Assembly (NCBI GenBank): GCA_946403855.1
Contig: CAMJBH010000010.1
Coordinates: forward strand, 24,109 to 88,108
DNA: 64,000 nt
Reading direction: 5' to 3'
Source: an uncultured Bacteroidales bacterium
Lineage (GTDB): Bacteria; Bacteroidota; Bacteroidia; Bacteroidales; UBA932
Translations under genes and position numbers: made by a program
Notes under the pieces: model-generated
Told to the model about the DNA's origin: nothing
What the model saw: the letters and a program-made list of their open reading frames with translations, nothing else
The model's database searches: none
Part shown: positions 60,481 through 64,000 of the stretch, in pieces
Layout of the letters: each line of letters opens with the position of its first letter
How positions within the stretch are numbered: the first letter of the stretch is position 1

Positions 60481-62694
60481 TTATTCTTGAATCTGTTCCG
60501 CTTCCTCCGCAGGAGCTTCTTCTGCAGGAGCTTCTTCTACCTGCTCCACCGCCGGTTTTTCTTTATGCAGCGGCAAGCCTATACACTTGAGGTTGTTAGT
60601 AAAGAAGAGGGCGCAGAAAGCAATGACTGCAGCGAGCAGCACCCAACGCAAGATCCTCCACCACAGAGGAGCCTTAGGCTTATAAGGGTCATCCAGTTTG
60701 AGCTTAGGATACTTGGCGATGCTTGTAAGCGTACGGCCGAAGGGAATATTTACTATTACATTTGAATTGATTGCCCAGCCGTTGGCGTTAAGCACCGGGC
60801 CGAGGTTGCGGCGACGCAGTTTTCCCCATGCGATGAAGCATGAAGGGCCGGATATCAGCAGCATTATACCCACGACGATGAGAATGAGTCCCCACCAAGG
60901 GAGCTTGGCCAGACCGGCGATTATACCTGCTACGGCGGCACCGAGGAGTCCGACGGCCATGCCGACGGCGGCAAAGATGCCTGCGAATTTACCTATATCG
61001 AAAGGCTGTTTCTTAGCTGCCGCATCTGCAGGGGCGGCAGCAGCTCCTGCCTGCAGATTCTCCATTGCCTTGGCGTCTTTCTCCGCAGCAGATTTGTTCA
61101 CAAGCCCTGTGATCCAGTTCCAGAACTTAACGTACGGCGACCAGAAGGCCTGCTTGATGCTGATGGGATTCTCCACTATCCGCACAATGGTAGCATCGTA
61201 ATCTACACCGTCCCTGTCGTAGAACACACCGTTGGTGCCGGGACGGAGGTTACGGGTGCTGCCGTCCGTCATGACTGCAACGATATCCATCTTTTTGCCT
61301 GTGGTCTTGGATGTGCAAGCACAGTACAGCAGGAACATTCCGCTCAAACCGGCCATATCGGCATGCTTGCCCATATCTGCAACCCTCACGCACAGACGGC
61401 AGCAACGCTGGTCGATATAGAGCTTTCCGGCTTCGAAGACAGACATTTCTTCCTGGTTCGGAGAATAGAAATCGCTGAATATCACATAGTTCTTAAGAAG
61501 CTTATAGAAGTCGCGCACAAGGTGGGTGAGCTTGTTTACTTCATCTATGGAGTTTGCTTCTGCTTCAAGAGCCTTGTCGGCTGCCACCAGTTCAAGCAGT
61601 GCTGCCTTATCGTCGGCGGCAATAAGCTTTTTCACCTCTTCAATGCCCAGAGCCTCTACTATATCGCCTTTCTTGGCGTCTTTCCAGGCCACATAAGGAG
61701 CGAATTTGGCCACAAGTTCGTTCCACTCGCCTTCGTCTATGCCTTCTTTGCCATCCAAGCCGACAAGAGCCTTAAAAGCATCTACACGGGCTTTCCATGC
61801 AGGATTTATGGCGTCGAAGCGCAAGATTCCTTCTTTCGAAGGGCGGGCAAGAGGATAAGAGGCAATCTCTTCGGCCTCGCCGGATAGGTCGTGGTCGGAA
61901 ATAGCGCTGATTTTATCTGCCGATACATCCACCGCAGGAGCTGCGGCTTCGGTGAAAGCTATCAGCTTACAGCGCATGAAGAAGTCAGAAACTTTGTCTT
62001 TGATGCCGTTGACTGCATCAAGGGCGGCCTGAGTGTCTGCTCCAAAGGGGCAGATCTCTTCGCTTGCGGCATCCTGCCAGGCCGCATAGTCGGCCAGCGC
62101 TGTGTAAAATGCCTCGATATGATCTGCATTAATGCCCTGTACTCCGCTGCGGTCTGCGGCAGATCCAGCCTGCGCAGCGATTTTGGCTATGACATCTTTC
62201 AGATGAGCATCTTGGGTGGAAGCTTCGGTAATGACACCATCTCCGTTGAAAGCGGTATCAGCAAAGATTGCAACGCTGTCGGACGTATCGGCCACAGAGA
62301 TTTCATCTTTTTCCAACTTGAGATTAGACAAAATCTGCAATGCCGACTTGTGCAGTTCGGCTCCTGCAGGGACGTCGGTATTAATGTCGGACAGTTTCAA
62401 AGCATCTGGTCCTTTGATAAGTAACTCCTTATCTTTCAGCACAGAGCAAAGCCAGTCGGCAGCGGAAATAATTTCATCTACCCTGATTTTACCGTCTGCG
62501 TCGGAATCAATCAGCTTGAGAGTGTCTGAAGGGAATTCAAGACCTTCTGTCGGACAACTCAGAACGGTCCACAGCTTTTTGTCCAGCTCTCTTAGGTGAG
62601 CTATATCTTCGCCGTTGCGTACATTTACGCGCACTACTCCACCGAGAGAACAATAACTCCAATTGTAACCGGTGCTCTTTATTTTCTTTGCCAT
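60481..62694 (-). CDS. EF-hand-containing membrane protein of unknown function
   Basis: 737 residues, no signal peptide. A perfect EF-hand loop, DSDADGKIRVDE (63-74), with a second degenerate loop at 148-159 (NGDGVI core). A long helical middle precedes a conserved-looking block (FSDFYSPNQEEMSVFEAGKLYIDQRCCRLCVRV; then MFLLYCACTSKTTGKKMDIVAVM) and a DRDGVDYDAT segment. Two hydrophobic segments lie at about 578-605 and 610-635, with a third at about 690-708, and the tail is a Glu/Ala-rich run (EEAPAEEAPAEEAEQ). I recall similar uncharacterised proteins in other bacteria but no function. Calcium sensing at the membrane is an inference. Confidence 0.85.
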   Translation of the reverse strand: MAKKIKSTGYNWSYCSLGGVVRVNVRNGEDIAHLRELDKKLWTVLSCPTEGLEFPSDTLKLIDSDADGKIRVDEIISAADWLCSVLKDKELLIKGPDALKLSDINTDVPAGAELHKSALQILSNLKLEKDEISVADTSDSVAIFADTAFNGDGVITEASTQDAHLKDVIAKIAAQAGSAADRSGVQGINADHIEAFYTALADYAAWQDAASEEICPFGADTQAALDAVNGIKDKVSDFFMRCKLIAFTEAAAPAVDVSADKISAISDHDLSGEAEEIASYPLARPSKEGILRFDAINPAWKARVDAFKALVGLDGKEGIDEGEWNELVAKFAPYVAWKDAKKGDIVEALGIEEVKKLIAADDKAALLELVAADKALEAEANSIDEVNKLTHLVRDFYKLLKNYVIFSDFYSPNQEEMSVFEAGKLYIDQRCCRLCVRVADMGKHADMAGLSGMFLLYCACTSKTTGKKMDIVAVMTDGSTRNLRPGTNGVFYDRDGVDYDATIVRIVENPISIKQAFWSPYVKFWNWITGLVNKSAAEKDAKAMENLQAGAAAAPADAAAKKQPFDIGKFAGIFAAVGMAVGLLGAAVAGIIAGLAKLPWWGLILIVVGIMLLISGPSCFIAWGKLRRRNLGPVLNANGWAINSNVIVNIPFGRTLTSIAKYPKLKLDDPYKPKAPLWWRILRWVLLAAVIAFCALFFTNNLKCIGLPLHKEKPAVEQVEEAPAEEAPAEEAEQIQE

Positions 62695-62720
62695 AATGTA
62701 GAGGGTTTGGTGTATCTTGA

Positions 62721-62728
62721 CAAATATA
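62721..62728 (-). promoter_or_regulatory. -7 box TATATTTG of the EF-hand protein gene
   Basis: Exact consensus on the - strand, 26 nt before the ATG at 62694. Divergent from the flavoprotein promoter 12 bp away. Confidence 0.6.
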
Positions 62729-62740
62729 AGTATTTTTTCC

Positions 62741-62748
62741 TATATTTA
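62741..62748 (+). promoter_or_regulatory. -7-like box TATATTTA before a GTG start
   Basis: One base off TAnnTTTG; CTTG lies 21 bp upstream (62716-62719) as a possible -33. Exactly 4 nt separate the box from the GTG at 62753. Confidence 0.5.
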
Positions 62749-62752
62749 ACCC

Positions 62753-63949
62753 GTGGCTAATATAGTAATAATAGGCGGAGGTGCCGCAGGATGCTTCTGT
62801 GCGGCAGAGTTGTCCAAGCTTCATTCAGATTGGAAAATAATTGTCTTAGAGGCCAATACACGCCCGATGGCAAAGCTTTCCATCACCGGAGGCGGGCGCT
62901 GCAACCTGACCAATACTTTCAGGAATGTCCAGTCGCTGGAGAAAATCTATCCCCGAGGTTTCCGGCTCATGAAGCGTCTGCTTCACAAATTCAGCCAGAC
63001 GGATTGCATGAATTGGTTCGAAGATTTGGGTGTCCGGCTCATCGAGCAAGAAGATCAGTGTGTGTTCCCGCGCAGCCAGGACGCCATGGAGGTAGTGCAC
63101 GCACTTGAAAGAGCCATGCACGAGGGAGGAGTCCACGTAAAATGCGGCTGCAAAGTCTCTTCGATTGATCCAGATCTGACGGTTACGTTTACTCAGAACA
63201 AAAGTTGCAGCACCATAAAGCCAGATGCAGTAATTCTCACCAGCGGCGGCGCCACGGCAGATTTGCTGAGCGGAACGGATATCTCCATCGAACAGGCAGT
63301 GCCATCGCTGTTCACGCTTAAGCTGGAAGATGAAGAGATAAAGAAACTCATGGGCACTGTGGTGCAAAAAGCTGTCCTGAGCCTGCAGGGAACGCGATTT
63401 CGCTCAGAAGGCACACTGCTGATAACAGACTGGGGAGTGAGCGGACCTGCAACATTGTGTCTGTCTTCATATGCTGCAAGATATCTATGCGAGAACGGAT
63501 ACCGCGGCACACTGAGCATAAACTGGCTATCCGCCAACGAAGACGAGGCGAAAGAATTGCTTGACCAGTTAGGCAAGTCCAGTACAAGGACTATAGGCAA
63601 CTCCCACCCGCAGAAACTGACAGAAAGACTATGGAAGCATCTGCTCACAAGGGCCGGAGTACGTGACGACCTGAGATGGAAAGAATTAGGCAGTAAAGGA
63701 TACAGCCGGCTCATCAACACACTGATCAACGACTGCTACACAATAATCGGAAGGGCACGTTTCAAAGAAGAATTCGTAACATGCGGAGGCGTTTCTCTAA
63801 GCGAGATCAATCCGGAAACGATGGAATGTAAAAAGATTCCAGGGTTGTATCTGGCTGGAGAAGTTCTTGATATAGACGCAGTGACAGGTGGATTCAACCT
63901 GCAAGCTGCATGGAGCACAGCCTGGACCGCAGCACACTCGATTATATAA
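62753..63949 (+). CDS. BaiN/HI0933-like NAD(P)/FAD-dependent oxidoreductase
   Basis: 398-residue flavoprotein. The GTG start at 62753 gives MANIVIIGGGAAGCF, exactly the expected N-terminal FAD-binding GxGxxG; there is no in-frame ATG alternative before it. Further motifs: KLSITGGGRCNLTN (family signature), TSGGATADLLSG, LLITDWGVSGPATL, and the C-terminal TCGGVSLSEINPETMECK with GLYLAGEVLDIDAVTGGFNLQ. The physiological substrate of most members is unknown. No ribosome-binding site is visible; likely leaderless. A terminator hairpin follows. Confidence 0.93.
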   Translation: MANIVIIGGGAAGCFCAAELSKLHSDWKIIVLEANTRPMAKLSITGGGRCNLTNTFRNVQSLEKIYPRGFRLMKRLLHKFSQTDCMNWFEDLGVRLIEQEDQCVFPRSQDAMEVVHALERAMHEGGVHVKCGCKVSSIDPDLTVTFTQNKSCSTIKPDAVILTSGGATADLLSGTDISIEQAVPSLFTLKLEDEEIKKLMGTVVQKAVLSLQGTRFRSEGTLLITDWGVSGPATLCLSSYAARYLCENGYRGTLSINWLSANEDEAKELLDQLGKSSTRTIGNSHPQKLTERLWKHLLTRAGVRDDLRWKELGSKGYSRLINTLINDCYTIIGRARFKEEFVTCGGVSLSEINPETMECKKIPGLYLAGEVLDIDAVTGGFNLQAAWSTAWTAAHSII

Positions 63950-63956
63950 CAAAAAA

Positions 63957-63986
63957 AATGGCTCGGGTCAAAAGACTCGAGCCATT
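63957..63986. terminator. Terminator at the window's right end
   Basis: AATGGCTCGGGTC/GACTCGAGCCATT with a 4-nt loop and one mismatch. The A run before it becomes a T tract on the - strand, so it chiefly ends a - strand gene beyond the window, and may also serve the flavoprotein gene. Confidence 0.75.
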
Positions 63987-64000
63987 CGAAAAGCGGCAGC

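Overview
The window is a chromosomal segment of a Bacteroidota bacterium, most likely order Bacteroidales. The evidence is the SusC/SusD pair, DUF3575, DUF4199, DUF4295 and DUF4296 proteins, many lipoproteins, and promoters of the Bacteroidota type (-33 TTTG, -7 TAnnTTTG). No rRNA or other marker allows a genus. Most of it is moderately GC-rich; the interval of about 30.9-33.8 kb is visibly AT-rich and looks acquired.

Layout. (1) 1-11.4 kb, + strand: the distal half of the division and cell wall (dcw) cluster, mraY-murD-ftsW-murG-murC-ftsQ-ftsA-ftsZ, tightly overlapped and followed by gltX. (2) 11.6-15.4 kb: small envelope proteins, a tRNA-Leu(CAG) and a DUF3575/lipoprotein pair. (3) 24.7 down to 15.5 kb, - strand: an eight-gene run ftsY-pheT-DUF4296-deoC-YiiX-like-dsbD-PPC-dcuB ending in a terminator. 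(4) 29.9 down to 25.0 kb, - strand: thrS-infC-rpmI-rplT-lepB, then rpmB-rpmG-DUF4295. ThrS lacks its N-terminal TGS domain. (5) 29.9-34.0 kb: a decayed RHS island with two orphan toxin tips, their likely immunity genes and duplicated repeats, but no full-length RHS gene. (6) 34.1-37.0 kb, + strand: DUF4199-GT2-rpiB-truB. (7) 37.0-55.4 kb: a SusC/SusD locus, with two divergent beta-helix lipoproteins on one side and two surface metallophosphoesterases, a PHP phosphoesterase and an EEP-family hydrolase on the other. No glycoside hydrolase is seen there. (8) 55.6-64 kb: pnp, rpsO, an S1/P1 nuclease, a GT4 glycosyltransferase, an EF-hand membrane protein of unknown function and a BaiN-like flavoprotein.

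How the genes fit together. Regions 1, 3 and 4 are housekeeping: peptidoglycan precursor synthesis feeds the divisome, and translation and secretion genes are bundled. Region 7 looks like a nutrient-uptake locus whose enzymes act on phosphoesters rather than glycosidic bonds. Region 5 is interbacterial-competition debris.

The least explained signals are non-coding. Four intergenic hairpins (24778, 27398, 36089, 52387) have unrelated, nearly perfect 25-30 bp arms but share a 16-17 nt loop of consensus RTMAAAYWTRGGYWAAA closed by CCC/GGG. One further intergenic element (55421-55538) has a 23-bp closing stem around three small hairpins. Four genes have a -7 box exactly 4 nt before their start codon, which predicts leaderless mRNAs.
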